In this document: positions 38,474-47,209 of the stretch, piece after piece
How the letters are laid out: every line of letters starts with the position of its first letter
How positions within the stretch are numbered: position 1 is the stretch's first letter
Assembly: GCF_014297595.2 (NCBI RefSeq)
Contig: NZ_CP060414.2
Location: forward strand, 1,860,001-1,924,000
DNA length: 64,000 nucleotides
Origin: Neisseria musculi
Lineage (GTDB): Bacteria > Pseudomonadota > Gammaproteobacteria > Burkholderiales > Neisseriaceae
Reading direction: 5' to 3'
Position numbers and translations under genes: made by a program
The notes under the pieces: generated by a model
What the model saw: only the letters and a program-made list of their open reading frames with translations
Database searches by the model: none
What the model was told of the DNA's origin: nothing

Positions 38474-38538
38474 CCCGGCAGCAAAGCCAATCAAAATAAA
38501 ACGGTAAAACGGTGCGGCATTGCCCGTTGCGGCTTCAC

Positions 38539-38735
38539 GCCGAAGCGGCAGTTCCTTTATTTTCGCCGCAATGCCGCAGACAGCATCAAACCATACGGAA
38601 CCGGCTCTGTTGCCGAAGCGGCAGTTCCTTTATTTTCGCCGCAAGGCCGCAGACAGCATCAAACCATACGGAACCGGCTCTGTTGCCGAAGCGGCGGTAA
38701 AACCGTTCTCTTTGTGCTAAGGCGCGAGACCGTAA
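38539..38735. repeat. Correia-like element with an internal 73-base duplication
   Basis: GCCGAAGCGG starts at 38539, 38612 and 38685. The 73-base unit between (CAGTTCCTTTATTTTCGCCG..., ...CATACGGAACCGGCTCTGTT) is repeated almost exactly. The words GCCGCAGACAG, TACGGAACCG and CGTTCTCTTTGTGCTAAGGCG occur in the same order as inside a reverse-oriented Correia element. Confidence 0.65.
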
Positions 38736-39121
38736 CAGAGATGAAGGGGTAAGATAACCGGCTCCGCGCCATCTGCCGCTTTCGGTTTGCTGCATGGTTT
38801 TGCTTTGTTTTACCGCATTTTCAACGACAGGCCGTCTGAAACGCCCGACTATGCTTTCAGACGGCCTGAAACTTTTGCAAAATTCAAAAAACACAAGAAG
38901 TTTATCTGCCGTTGTTACCGCACAGGCGGAAAGCCGATTGTTTGCCGCCCAAGTATCTGTTTAAATAATACTGCAATATTTTCATAGATTTCCGCCTGCG
39001 CGGTAATGGCAATATTTAAGCCTTTCAGACGGCATTGGGATATTGTTGCAAAGAGTCTCTGCCTGTTTTCCCCTCTGTGAATATGCCGGAACTTTTACCG
39101 TTGCCAAACATCAGTAACTGA
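38736..39121. other. Intergenic sequence without a gene
   Basis: It contains an uptake-sequence hairpin (38829-38872, loop about 20 bases) and a degenerate dRS3-like core (TTTCCGCCTGCGCGGTAAT near 38990). No convincing coding frame. Confidence 0.5.
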
Positions 39122-39187
39122 TATAGCGGATCCGCTTTATTCCCGCTGCGGCCTGCCCGCTGCCGAAAATACAGCGGATTCACAATA
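39122..39187. repeat. Short miniature element, same terminal repeats as 15843
   Basis: 66 bases bounded by TATAGCGGATCCGCTTTATT and an inverted copy matching at 16 of 20 positions. The left end matches the Correia-like element at 15843 (GGATCCGCTT.ATT.CCG). Confidence 0.55.
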
Positions 39188-39224
39188 AACAGGCTGTTAC
39201 GGCCGGCAACAGCAAAGGAACAGC

Positions 39225-40067
39225 ATGGATAAACATTATCCCCACATGCAGGTCAGCTATGACCCGCAGCACAAAGCCGCCTGGGTGGCGATGGCGGCAC
39301 AACCCCTGCCGTGCTTCACGCCGGCGCTGCTGCACAGCCTGTTGGCGTATTTCGATGATGTGCGCACCGAAATCGACTCAGGCCGCCGCGAATACCGCTA
39401 TATTGTCGGCACATCGGGCATACCGGGCGTATATAACCTCGGCGGCGATTTACACCTGTTTGCACAAGCGATTGCGCGCCGCGACCGCAGCACCCTGATG
39501 AGCTATGCCGCCGACTGCATCAAAGTATTGTACGAAGTGATGACCCATTTGAACCGGGAGCTGACCACCATCAATCTGGTCGAAGGCGATGCACTGGGCG
39601 GCGGTTTCGAGGGCGCACTGGCAGGCAACGTGCTGGTGGCCGAAAAAGGCACGCGCATGGGCTTGCCCGAAGTGCTGTTCAACCTTTTTCCCGGCATGGG
39701 CGCGTATTCGATGCTCTCGCGCAAAGCCGGCACGGGCGTGGCAGAAAAAATGATGATGGGCGGCGAAATCTACACCGCCGAACAGCTTTACGAAATGGGT
39801 GTGGTGGACATTTTGGCCGAAAAAAACTGCGGTCGGCAGGAAGTGCTGCGCTATATCGAGCGCGCTGAAAAATCCCCCAACAGCCACCGCGCCATGCGCC
39901 GGGTAAAAGATTACTGCAACCCCGTTTCCTATCAAGAGCTTGCAGACATCACCGCCATCTGGGTCGATGCCGCGCTCAAGCTGGGCGGGCGCGATTTGCA
40001 GGTAATGGCGCATCTGCTGCACAAACAGGGCAATAAATTCGCAAACTCCGCCAATCTGCCAAAATAA
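39225..40067 (+). CDS. Crotonase-family protein closely resembling DSF synthase RpfF
   Basis: A 280-residue protein behind AAAGGAAC. The crotonase fold shows GVYNLGGDLHLF, EGDALGGGFEGAL (Glu129) and MGLPEVLFNLFPGMGAYS (Glu149). RpfF of Xanthomonas, which makes cis-2-unsaturated fatty-acid signals (DSF) from acyl-ACP, uses Glu141 and Glu161 in the same two motifs, so both the residues and their 20-residue spacing are kept. The oxyanion-hole glycines are also present. Ordinary enoyl-CoA hydratases do not have the NLFPGMGAYS block. No RpfC/RpfG/RpfR-like sensor lies in the window. It is transcribed alone and ends at an uptake-sequence hairpin. Confidence 0.8.
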   Translation: MDKHYPHMQVSYDPQHKAAWVAMAAQPLPCFTPALLHSLLAYFDDVRTEIDSGRREYRYIVGTSGIPGVYNLGGDLHLFAQAIARRDRSTLMSYAADCIKVLYEVMTHLNRELTTINLVEGDALGGGFEGALAGNVLVAEKGTRMGLPEVLFNLFPGMGAYSMLSRKAGTGVAEKMMMGGEIYTAEQLYEMGVVDILAEKNCGRQEVLRYIERAEKSPNSHRAMRRVKDYCNPVSYQELADITAIWVDAALKLGGRDLQVMAHLLHKQGNKFANSANLPK

Positions 40068-40168
40068 ATACAAAACGGCAGAACCGGGCGGCAACCGGCC
40101 CGCTGTAAAGCAAACGCTGCCATGATGTGAAAACAAGCTGCGGTAAGGCGCAGCCCGCAATCTTCGCA

Positions 40169-40205
40169 GAGGCCGTCTGAAACCCCAATATTTTCAGACG
40201 GCCTC
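40169..40205 (+). terminator. Uptake-sequence hairpin after the RpfF-like gene
   Basis: GAGGCCGTCTGAAA faces TTTCAGACGGCCTC around an 8-9 base loop. Confidence 0.75.
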
Positions 40206-40217
40206 AAATACAGAAAA

Positions 40218-40403
40218 CCCCGGCGTTGTGTACGCTTTCCGTTTTTTGCCTGAAGCGCATTTTAGAATTTTTGAAGCTTGCCGAGCATGCCCAAAGGCGC
40301 GGCAACGCCGTGCCTTTCCCAAGCCTGCCCCAAAACCACAAAGCCATTATTTCAGCAGAACAAAGCCGCGCGGCATAGAAAAAAGAAGCAACCCGCCTTT
40401 TCC
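40218..40403. repeat. 186-base dispersed intergenic repeat, copy 2
   Basis: Aligns end to end with 15645-15830; see that entry. It is followed at once by another uptake-sequence hairpin (40409-40437). Confidence 0.55.
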
Positions 40404-40437
40404 GGCGTTGAGGCCGTCTGAAATGTTCAGACGGCCC

Positions 40438-40794
40438 CAAACTTGATATTGCGCCCCATACAGAGCGCATTTCTTACCAACGAAAAGCCCTTGCAAACCT
40501 ATCCCCAGCCGTCTGAAAAACTATACAGCGCGGTTTTTCCCGCCCGCACAGAAATAACGGCAGACAAACTTTTTTGCGGAGCTTGTCCAATTCTGCCCGA
40601 GTTATCGGCCTTTCAACCGTATCTATTCCATAAAAACAGGCAGCCGCCCGCCGAAAAGCAGAAACAGGGCGGATAAACGCAAACGGTACAGCAAAGCGGT
40701 TAAAGCCATTATTAAGCAGCAGCCATAAACCAATCAAACCGTTAATCGCTATGACTCCAAGCCAAACCCTTCCCAAACGCCGGAAACACCAAGC
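40438..40794. other. Intergenic sequence, no gene called
   Basis: A 100-codon minus-strand frame (40474-40776) begins with a hydrophobic stretch, but it lacks a ribosome-binding site and I cannot relate it to any family. One uptake sequence lies near 40509. Confidence 0.4.
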
Positions 40795-40928
40795 AAATTA
40801 GACAAAAAGTATTATTTATTGGATTATTTTTCAAACGCAAACAAACTTTCTTTAAATTTATTGCCGTTTTGTCTGATTTATGTATAATCGCTACATATCC
40901 CACACTACCGAAACAAAATTAGACAAAG
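40795..40928. promoter_or_regulatory. leuA promoter with three operator-like boxes
   Basis: TTGCCG (40861-40866) and TATAAT (40883-40888), 16 bases apart, form a good promoter. The 12-13 base word AAATTAGACAAA occurs at 40795-40808 and 40915-40928 and, inverted as TTTTGTCTGATTT, at 40867-40879. The middle box fills the spacer between -35 and -10, and the last box ends a few bases before the ATG. This is the expected layout of a repressor-controlled promoter. Confidence 0.6.
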
Positions 40929-40935
40929 GCACCCC

Positions 40936-42723
40936 ATGCAATTAGACATCGACCGCTTAATCGCCTATTTCGGCGGCGTAAACGCCCTGGCCGAAGCCCT
41001 GAAAGCACACGATCCCGAAAACGCCGCCAGCACGGCGGCCATCTACAAATGGCGCACCCGCGGTTCGCTGCCGCTGGCGCAGTTGCAAAAACTCACCGCC
41101 CTGGCCGAAGCGCAAGGCCGCCCTTTGGATTTGAACGCCTTTTTACAGCAACACACCACCCTGGAGAAACAAACCATGCCCCAAAACAACCGCGTTATCA
41201 TTTTCGACACCACCCTGCGCGACGGCGAACAGTCGCCCGGTGCCGCCATGAGCAAAGAAGAAAAAGTGCGCATTGCCCGCCAGCTTGAAAAGCTGGGAGT
41301 GGATGTGATTGAAGCGGGCTTTGCCGCCGCCAGCCCCGGCGATTTTGAAGCGGTAAACGAAATCGCCAAAACGCTCACCCGCGCCACCGTCTGCTCGCTG
41401 GCGCGCGCGGTTGAAAACGACATCCGCAAAGCGGGCGAAGCCGTTGCCCCTGCCGCCAACCGCCGCATCCACACCTTTATCGCCACCAGCCCCATCCACA
41501 TGGAACACAAGCTGAAAATGAAACCGGCCAAAGTGGTGGAGGCTGCCGTGAAAGCTGTGAAAACCGCCAAAGAATACACCGATGATGTTGAATTTTCGTG
41601 CGAAGACGCGCTACGTTCCGAAATCGGCTTTCTCGCCGAAGTCTGCGGCGCGGTGATTGAAGCAGGCGCCACCACCATCAACATTCCCGACACCGTAGGC
41701 TATTCGGTTCCCCACAAAACCGAAGAATTTTTCCGCGAGCTGATTGCCAAAACCCCCGGCAGCAGCAAAGTGGTGTGGTCGGCACACTGCCACAACGATT
41801 TGGGGCTGGCCGTTGCCAACTCGCTGGCGGCATTGAAAGGCGGCGCGCGCCAGGTAGAATGCACCGTTAACGGTTTGGGCGAGCGCGCCGGCAACGCTGC
41901 CATCGAAGAAATCGTAATGGCGCTGAAAACCCGCAGCGATGTTTTCGGCTTGGAAACCGGCATCGACACCACCCAAATCGTGCCTTCTTCCAAACTCGTG
42001 TCCACCATAACCGGCTACCCCGTGCAACCCAACAAAGCCATTGTCGGCGCCAACGCTTTCGCGCACGAATCGGGCATCCACCAAGACGGCGTGCTCAAAC
42101 ACCGCGAAACCTACGAAATCATGTCGGCCGAATCGGTGGGCTGGGCGGCCAACCGCCTGAGCCTGGGCAAACTTTCCGGCCGCAACGCCTTTAAAACCAA
42201 GCTTGCCGACCTGGGCATCGGGCTGGGCAGCGAAGAGGCCTTAAATGCCGCTTTCGCCCGCTTTAAAGAGCTGGCCGACAAAAAACGCGAAATCTTCGAT
42301 GAAGACCTGCACGCGCTGGTTTCCGATGAAATGCACAGCCTTGCCCAAGATGCCTATAAATTTGTGTCGCAGCGCATCATCACCGAAACCGGCGAAGAGC
42401 CGCGCGCGCAAATCGTATTCAGCGTGAAAGGCGAAGAAAAACAGGCCGAAGCCACCGGCTCAGGCCCCGTAGATGCCATCTTTAAAGCCATCGAAAGCGT
42501 GGCAGACAGCGGTGCCGTCCTACAGCTTTATTCGGTGAACGCCGTAACCGAAGGCACCGAGAGCCAGGGCGAAACCAGCGTGCGCCTTGCGCGCGGCGGC
42601 CGCGTGGTCAACGGGCAGGGAGCCGACACCGATGTGCTGGCGGCCACCGCCAAAGCCTATCTTTCCGCCCTGAGCAAGCTGGAATTCGGTGCTGCAAAAG
42701 TGAAAGCACAAGGCGGTATTTAA
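40936..42723 (+). CDS. leuA: 2-isopropylmalate synthase with N-terminal Cro-like HTH extension
   Basis: LeuA condenses acetyl-CoA with 2-oxoisovalerate, the first step of leucine synthesis. The frame of 595 residues is about 80 longer than meningococcal LeuA (517). The enzyme proper starts at the in-frame ATG 41176 ([19 protein letters not shown]), which has its own GGAG 9 bases upstream. It then shows the metal-binding [12 protein letters not shown] and the C-terminal leucine-binding regulatory domain ([22 protein letters not shown]). The first 80 residues ([20 protein letters not shown]... with [12 protein letters not shown] and [17 protein letters not shown]) look like a small Cro/YdaS-type DNA-binding domain. 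Either a fused autoregulator or two products from two starts is possible. Operator-like boxes sit in its promoter. Confidence 0.93.
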   Translation: MQLDIDRLIAYFGGVNALAEALKAHDPENAASTAAIYKWRTRGSLPLAQLQKLTALAEAQGRPLDLNAFLQQHTTLEKQTMPQNNRVIIFDTTLRDGEQSPGAAMSKEEKVRIARQLEKLGVDVIEAGFAAASPGDFEAVNEIAKTLTRATVCSLARAVENDIRKAGEAVAPAANRRIHTFIATSPIHMEHKLKMKPAKVVEAAVKAVKTAKEYTDDVEFSCEDALRSEIGFLAEVCGAVIEAGATTINIPDTVGYSVPHKTEEFFRELIAKTPGSSKVVWSAHCHNDLGLAVANSLAALKGGARQVECTVNGLGERAGNAAIEEIVMALKTRSDVFGLETGIDTTQIVPSSKLVSTITGYPVQPNKAIVGANAFAHESGIHQDGVLKHRETYEIMSAESVGWAANRLSLGKLSGRNAFKTKLADLGIGLGSEEALNAAFARFKELADKKREIFDEDLHALVSDEMHSLAQDAYKFVSQRIITETGEEPRAQIVFSVKGEEKQAEATGSGPVDAIFKAIESVADSGAVLQLYSVNAVTEGTESQGETSVRLARGGRVVNGQGADTDVLAATAKAYLSALSKLEFGAAKVKAQGGI

Positions 42724-42824
42724 ACCGCCCGCTGCGCAATCCCGCCCGGCGCACCCACCGCATCACTCCGCTTGCCGACTTTGCCGTGCCTTAAACGGCA
42801 ACCCCAAACGAGCAGTCATGCCCA

Positions 42825-42854
42825 AGGCCGTCTGAAACCTCTTTCAGACGGCCT
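42825..42854 (+). terminator. Uptake-sequence hairpin after leuA
   Basis: AGGCCGTCTGAAA and TTTCAGACGGCCT pair around a 4-base loop, followed by GATATTTT. Confidence 0.8.
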
Positions 42855-43280
42855 GATATTTTATAACATTTTAAAATATAAACAGAAAAATAAATCAACC
42901 GCGCAAATGCCCCCCGGCGGCCATACTCCCGATATTGGCGGCAGACCCGCATGGTTTCGCCACAGGCAGGCCGTCTTCAAAAACCCGGGCTCCGCCATCA
43001 ACTTTGCAAGCCTGCTGCGCTGCCCCCTGCAAGGCGGGAATCCGGTATGGGAACCGTCAATCATTGTATTTCCATAACTCACGAAATAACGGTCAAACTC
43101 CCGCCTGCGCAGGAATGACGGTATCCAAACATTTCAGACGGCTTTTTTCAGACGGCTTTTTAAGAGATTTCTGCAAAAGTATCAGGCCGTCTGAAAGCCT
43201 GATTGCAATGGTTTTCAGACGGCCTGATAACGCCCGGCAACGGTTTATGCCGGGCGGGGCTGAATACGATGCTTAAACAA
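42855..43280. other. Intergenic sequence rich in uptake sequences
   Basis: Several uptake sequences in both orientations (about 43133, 43147, 43185, 43213), two of them head to tail. One dRS3-like repeat. The frames here translate these repeats and are not genes. Confidence 0.5.
43097..43116. repeat. dRS3-like 20-base repeat
   Basis: ACTCCC-N8-AGGAAT followed by GACGG, close to the neisserial dRS3 consensus ATTCCC-N8-GGGAAT. Confidence 0.55.
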
Positions 43281-43368
43281 CGCTGGCGCGTGCCGCCAGG
43301 CTTTAGCCGCGCCCTCCACCGGCGGCGGCAGTTTTCCGCGCACTTGGACGTGATAGCGGTTGAGCCGT
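43281..43368 (-). pseudogene. Duplicated fragment of the aminopeptidase P 3' end
   Basis: About 85 bases (43285-43367) align without gaps, at an offset of 336 bases, with the C-terminal coding end of the intact gene (43621-43703). They share AGGCTTT.GCCGCGCCCTCC, CGCGCACTTGG.CGTGATAG and CGGTTGAGCC. The copy has scattered substitutions and no start, so it is a decaying duplicate lying directly behind its source gene. Confidence 0.75.
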
Positions 43369-43604
43369 TGCCGAAACCGCAGGCTCTAAAAAACAGCAGG
43401 CTAAAGGCCGTCTGAACATTTTTTCAGACGGCCTTATTTTATTTTCATCAAGGCATGAAATATTGATTAAAGCAAATTCCAACCTGAACATATCTCCTGC
43501 GGCCGTCTGAAATTCTGATTCCGCCTGCTTTCAGACGGCCTAAATGAATTTTGCAAAAGTTTCTGCCTGACAACGGTTATGCGGGTTTGGCGGGTACGCG
43601 CGGC

Positions 43605-45395
43605 TCAAACGGCGGCGGTGCGCGCTTCCAACCAGGCTTTTGCCGCGCCCTCCACCAGCGGCAGCAGTTTTTCGCGCACTTGGGCGTGATAGCGGTTGAG
43701 CCATTCGGTTTCGGCAGCCGTCATCAAATCCTTATCCACCAGGCGGGTGTCGATCGGGCACAGGGTAACGGTTTCGAAACACAAAAAGCGGCCGAACGCA
43801 GCTTCGGCGGGGTTTTCCACCGGCTGGTTTACCACCAGGTTTTCAATGCGTATGCCCCATTGCTGCGGGCGGTAGAGGCCGGGTTCGTTGGAGCTGAGCA
43901 TGCCGGCCTTCATGGCATGGCCGGGATTGGGGGCGGCATGATAGGAAATCACCTGCGGCCCTTCATGCACGTTGAGAAAATAGCCCACGCCGTGCCCCGT
44001 GCCGTGGCCGTAGTCGCATTGCGCCTGCCACAGCGGTGCGCGGCAAAGGGCATCAATCATCGGTGCGGGAATATTTTCGGGGAACACTGCCTGCGCCAGC
44101 GCGATATGGGCTTTGAGCACCAGCGTGAAATCGCGCTTTTGCGCGGCACTCGGCGTGCCGACAGGCATCACGCGGGTAATGTCTGTAGTGCCGCCCTGAT
44201 ATTGGCCGCCTGAATCAATCAGCAAGAGGCCGTTGCCGCCGATAACGGCATGGGCTTCGGGCGTGGCGCTGTAATGCGGCAGCGCGCCGTTGGCGTTGTA
44301 GCCGGCAATGGTGTTGAAGCTGGGCGAGACAAAATACGGGCGGCGGCTGCGGTGCGCCAGCAGCAGGGTGTCGATGTCCAACTCGGTAACGGTTTCGCCG
44401 TTTGCGAGCTTCTGCTCCAGCTCGGCAAAAAAGCCGCACAGAGCCGCGCCGTCTTGGCGCATGGTTTCACGGATATGGGCGATGTCGGCGGCGGATTTCA
44501 TCGATTTAAACAGGGTGGAGGGGTTGGTGCTTTCGACCAGCCGCACGCTGTCGGGCAGTTGCGCCAGCGTGCTGACCGCCGTTTTGGCGGGATCAATCAG
44601 CAGGCTGCCGTTAATCTGCGACAAGGCGGCCGCCGCTTCATGGTAACCGGCAATATCGATAGCGGCTTCGGCCAATACGGCGCGGGCGGCGGGCGTTAAG
44701 GCTTCGGGCGCGGCAAACAGCACGGCCTGATTCTGCCCGATAAGTAAATAAGACAAAAACACGGGATTAAACGGCACATCGCTGCCGCGCAGATTGGTGA
44801 GCCAGGCGGTGTCGTCCAACGAAGAAACCAGGTGGTAATCCGCACCTTGCTCTTTCATGGCCGCGCGCACCCGCGCCAGTTTGGCGGCGGCACTTTCGTT
44901 CACAAAGACGGCATCGTGCGGGTAAACCGGCGATTGCGGCAAGGCGGCGCGGTTTTCCCAAACGGCGGCGAGAATATCGCCACTGTGAACCAGGCTGATG
45001 TTTTTTGCCGCAAACGCGCTTTTCAGACGGCGTTTGGCGGCCAGCGACAGCATATCGGGCGCTATGCCCACGCGGGCGTTTTCGGGCAGGCTCTCGGCCA
45101 GGTCTTCCACATGGGTTTTGCCCAAACCGAGTTTTTGCAGGGCGATACCGCTGCCGGCAAGCTGCTGCGCAGCCTGCTCCCAATAGCGGCTGTCTGCCCA
45201 CAAATCGGCGCTGTCTTTTTTTACCACCAGCGTGCCGGCCGAGCCGGTAAAGCCCGAAACATACACCCGCGCCTGCCAGTGCTGCGGCAGGTATTCCGAC
45301 AAATGCGGATCGGCCGAAGGGATAATCCACGCATCAAATGATTGTGTGTTCATAGTTTGGCGCAGAGCGGCCAAACGTTGGGAAGGCGTGTTCAT
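43605..45395 (-). CDS. pepP: Aminopeptidase P family (M24B) Xaa-Pro peptidase
   Basis: A 596-residue protein; I chose the ATG at 45395 (MNTPSQRLAALRQTMN) with GGAGAG about 8 bases upstream. Two creatinase N-terminal domains (about 1-300) precede the M24 catalytic domain. Its metal ligands are visible: Asp in LLIDSGGQYQGGTTDITR, His in GHGTGHGVGYFLNVHEGP, Glu in SNEPGLYR and Glu in IRIENLVV. The 600-residue, three-domain form is the cytoplasmic Xaa-Pro aminopeptidase type also found in eukaryotes. It trims N-terminal residues before proline and lies 49 bases behind a peptide transporter, consistent with peptide use. Confidence 0.94.
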   Translation of the reverse strand: MNTPSQRLAALRQTMNTQSFDAWIIPSADPHLSEYLPQHWQARVYVSGFTGSAGTLVVKKDSADLWADSRYWEQAAQQLAGSGIALQKLGLGKTHVEDLAESLPENARVGIAPDMLSLAAKRRLKSAFAAKNISLVHSGDILAAVWENRAALPQSPVYPHDAVFVNESAAAKLARVRAAMKEQGADYHLVSSLDDTAWLTNLRGSDVPFNPVFLSYLLIGQNQAVLFAAPEALTPAARAVLAEAAIDIAGYHEAAAALSQINGSLLIDPAKTAVSTLAQLPDSVRLVESTNPSTLFKSMKSAADIAHIRETMRQDGAALCGFFAELEQKLANGETVTELDIDTLLLAHRSRRPYFVSPSFNTIAGYNANGALPHYSATPEAHAVIGGNGLLLIDSGGQYQGGTTDITRVMPVGTPSAAQKRDFTLVLKAHIALAQAVFPENIPAPMIDALCRAPLWQAQCDYGHGTGHGVGYFLNVHEGPQVISYHAAPNPGHAMKAGMLSSNEPGLYRPQQWGIRIENLVVNQPVENPAEAAFGRFLCFETVTLCPIDTRLVDKDLMTAAETEWLNRYHAQVREKLLPLVEGAAKAWLEARTAAV

Positions 45396-45444
45396 ACTGA
45401 AACTCTCCGAAAAGTGATATTGCTGTGATTCGTCCGGGGCGGTG

Positions 45445-46896
45445 TCAATCCACGCCTTCAAGCAGGCGGTTCAACACCGGCACCAACACCAGCAGCACCA
45501 TGCCTGCCGCCAGTCCCACCGTGCCGATCAAGCGGTAAAACGCAGCGGCATTTTCAGCGGTGAAATATTCCTTAAACAATCGTCCTCCCAGAGTAAAGCC
45601 CAGTGAAAATGCCAAAAAGGTCAGCGCAACCATCTGGGTTTTGAAGTGGGGCGGCGCGATTTTGGTAGTCAGCGACAAAGAAATCGGCGAAATGAGCAAT
45701 TCGGCAATGGTAATGCCCAAAATAACCAGTGCAAACACTGCCAGCGGCATAACCGTGCCCGATGTGATAAACGGCACGAAACACCAATACGATACGCCCA
45801 GCACAATCACCGACAACGCGAATTTCAACGGCGTTTTCGGCTGTTTTCTGCCCATTTTCGTCCACATTGCCGCCATCAGGCCGGAAAACAGTATCACCCA
45901 CAAACTTTGCAGCGAATCTTTCCACGCCACGGGTATGGTAAAGCTGCCGATGCTGCGGTCGGCCGTTTCATCGAAATACACCGTAACCGCAGTAAACACT
46001 TGGAACCACAGCGCCCAAAAAATACAAATCGCCGCAAACAGCGGGATATAGGCGGTAATATGACGCTTGTTTTGCGCCTCTACGCCCGAGCCACCGAGCA
46101 GGCGCACAAAATAAACCAAAGCCGCCAGAATCACCGCAGCCAGCAGCAAGGTTGAAAAATTATCCAAATTGAGCCAACCCGACCATACCGCTGCCAGCAA
46201 AACCGCAACCACACCCGCGGCTGCCGCTGCCGCCGCTTTTCCCTTACCTGCGGGCAGCGGAAACGGCGCCGGCGTAGGCGGCAGCGCTTTGCGCCCGTAC
46301 GCATATTGCAGCAGGCCCAAAGCCATGCCCACTGCTGCCGCCCCGAAGCCGTAATGGAAACCCAGATTGCTTTGCAGCAGGCCGGTCAGCAGCGGGCCCA
46401 AAAAACCGCCGATATTGATGGAAATATAAAAAATCGAAAACCCCGCATCGCGCAGCGGGCGCAACTCTTCGCTTTCATACAGCGATCCCACCATCGAACC
46501 TGCCGCTGCCTTCACCCCGCCGCTGCCCAGCGCAATCAGCACCAAGCCGCAAAACAAGCCGGCCACACCCGGGATCAAAGCCAGCACGATATGCCCGGCC
46601 ATGACCATCATGCCCGCATAAAACAGCGTGCGCTCCGCCCCCCACAAACGGTCGGCCAGCCAGCCGCCCAAAATGGTGGAAAGATAAACGCTGCCGCCGT
46701 AAGTGCCGACAATACCGCCTGCCGCCGCCTTATCGATGCCCAAACCGCCTTCGGTGGTTTGATAGTAAAGATAGATCAGCAGGATACCCTGCATACCGTA
46801 AAACGAAAAACGCTCCCACAGCTCAATCTGAAACAGCGAGGAAAGCTGCCACGGATGCCCGAAAAACTTACGCTCTTTCTCTACAGGTTGATTCAT
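45445..46896 (-). CDS. POT/PTR2-family proton-peptide symporter
   Basis: A 483-residue protein from the ATG at 46896, which has AAGGAG 8 bases before it; a much longer in-frame start at 47202 is in GC-rich sequence without homology. The family ExxERFxxYG motif appears as ELWERFSFYGMQGILLIYL, with GGWLADRLWGAERTLFYAGM and a FYISINIGGFLGPL block. Twelve or more hydrophobic helices. It imports di- and tripeptides across the inner membrane. It probably forms an operon with pepP. Confidence 0.94.
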   Translation of the reverse strand: MNQPVEKERKFFGHPWQLSSLFQIELWERFSFYGMQGILLIYLYYQTTEGGLGIDKAAAGGIVGTYGGSVYLSTILGGWLADRLWGAERTLFYAGMMVMAGHIVLALIPGVAGLFCGLVLIALGSGGVKAAAGSMVGSLYESEELRPLRDAGFSIFYISINIGGFLGPLLTGLLQSNLGFHYGFGAAAVGMALGLLQYAYGRKALPPTPAPFPLPAGKGKAAAAAAAGVVAVLLAAVWSGWLNLDNFSTLLLAAVILAALVYFVRLLGGSGVEAQNKRHITAYIPLFAAICIFWALWFQVFTAVTVYFDETADRSIGSFTIPVAWKDSLQSLWVILFSGLMAAMWTKMGRKQPKTPLKFALSVIVLGVSYWCFVPFITSGTVMPLAVFALVILGITIAELLISPISLSLTTKIAPPHFKTQMVALTFLAFSLGFTLGGRLFKEYFTAENAAAFYRLIGTVGLAAGMVLLVLVPVLNRLLEGVD

Positions 46897-47209
46897 TGCT
46901 TTTCTCCTTGAAACGGCTGCACAGCCGATTTGATTCCGTTTTTTTAATTTAGCAGATAATGCCCTTGCAGAACAGTTTGCCTGCGGGCGGATTCGGCCGT
47001 CTGAAACACCGGCAGACCTGCTTTGTTTTTCAGCGTGCCAACCATCCCGTGCACCTTCTGCCCTCATGCCGGAGCACCATACCACGGGCACAGCGGCACC
47101 GGAAACGGCACCGGGCCGTTTGAAAAACGGTTTCAGACGGCCAATCCCCGCCGCACCTTCGGCGGTTCCAACGCCCGCGCCCCGACCGCTTCTGCCCGGC
47201 ATAGCGGCA
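46897..47209. other. Intergenic sequence without a gene
   Basis: GC-rich, with one uptake sequence near 46998 and a degenerate uptake-sequence hairpin at about 47117-47143. No frame with a plausible start. Confidence 0.5.

Noticed and set aside
40474..40776. 100-codon minus-strand frame with a hydrophobic start
   Set aside because: No ribosome-binding site or family resemblance, and it lies in repeat-rich spacer. A conserved small membrane protein cannot be excluded.
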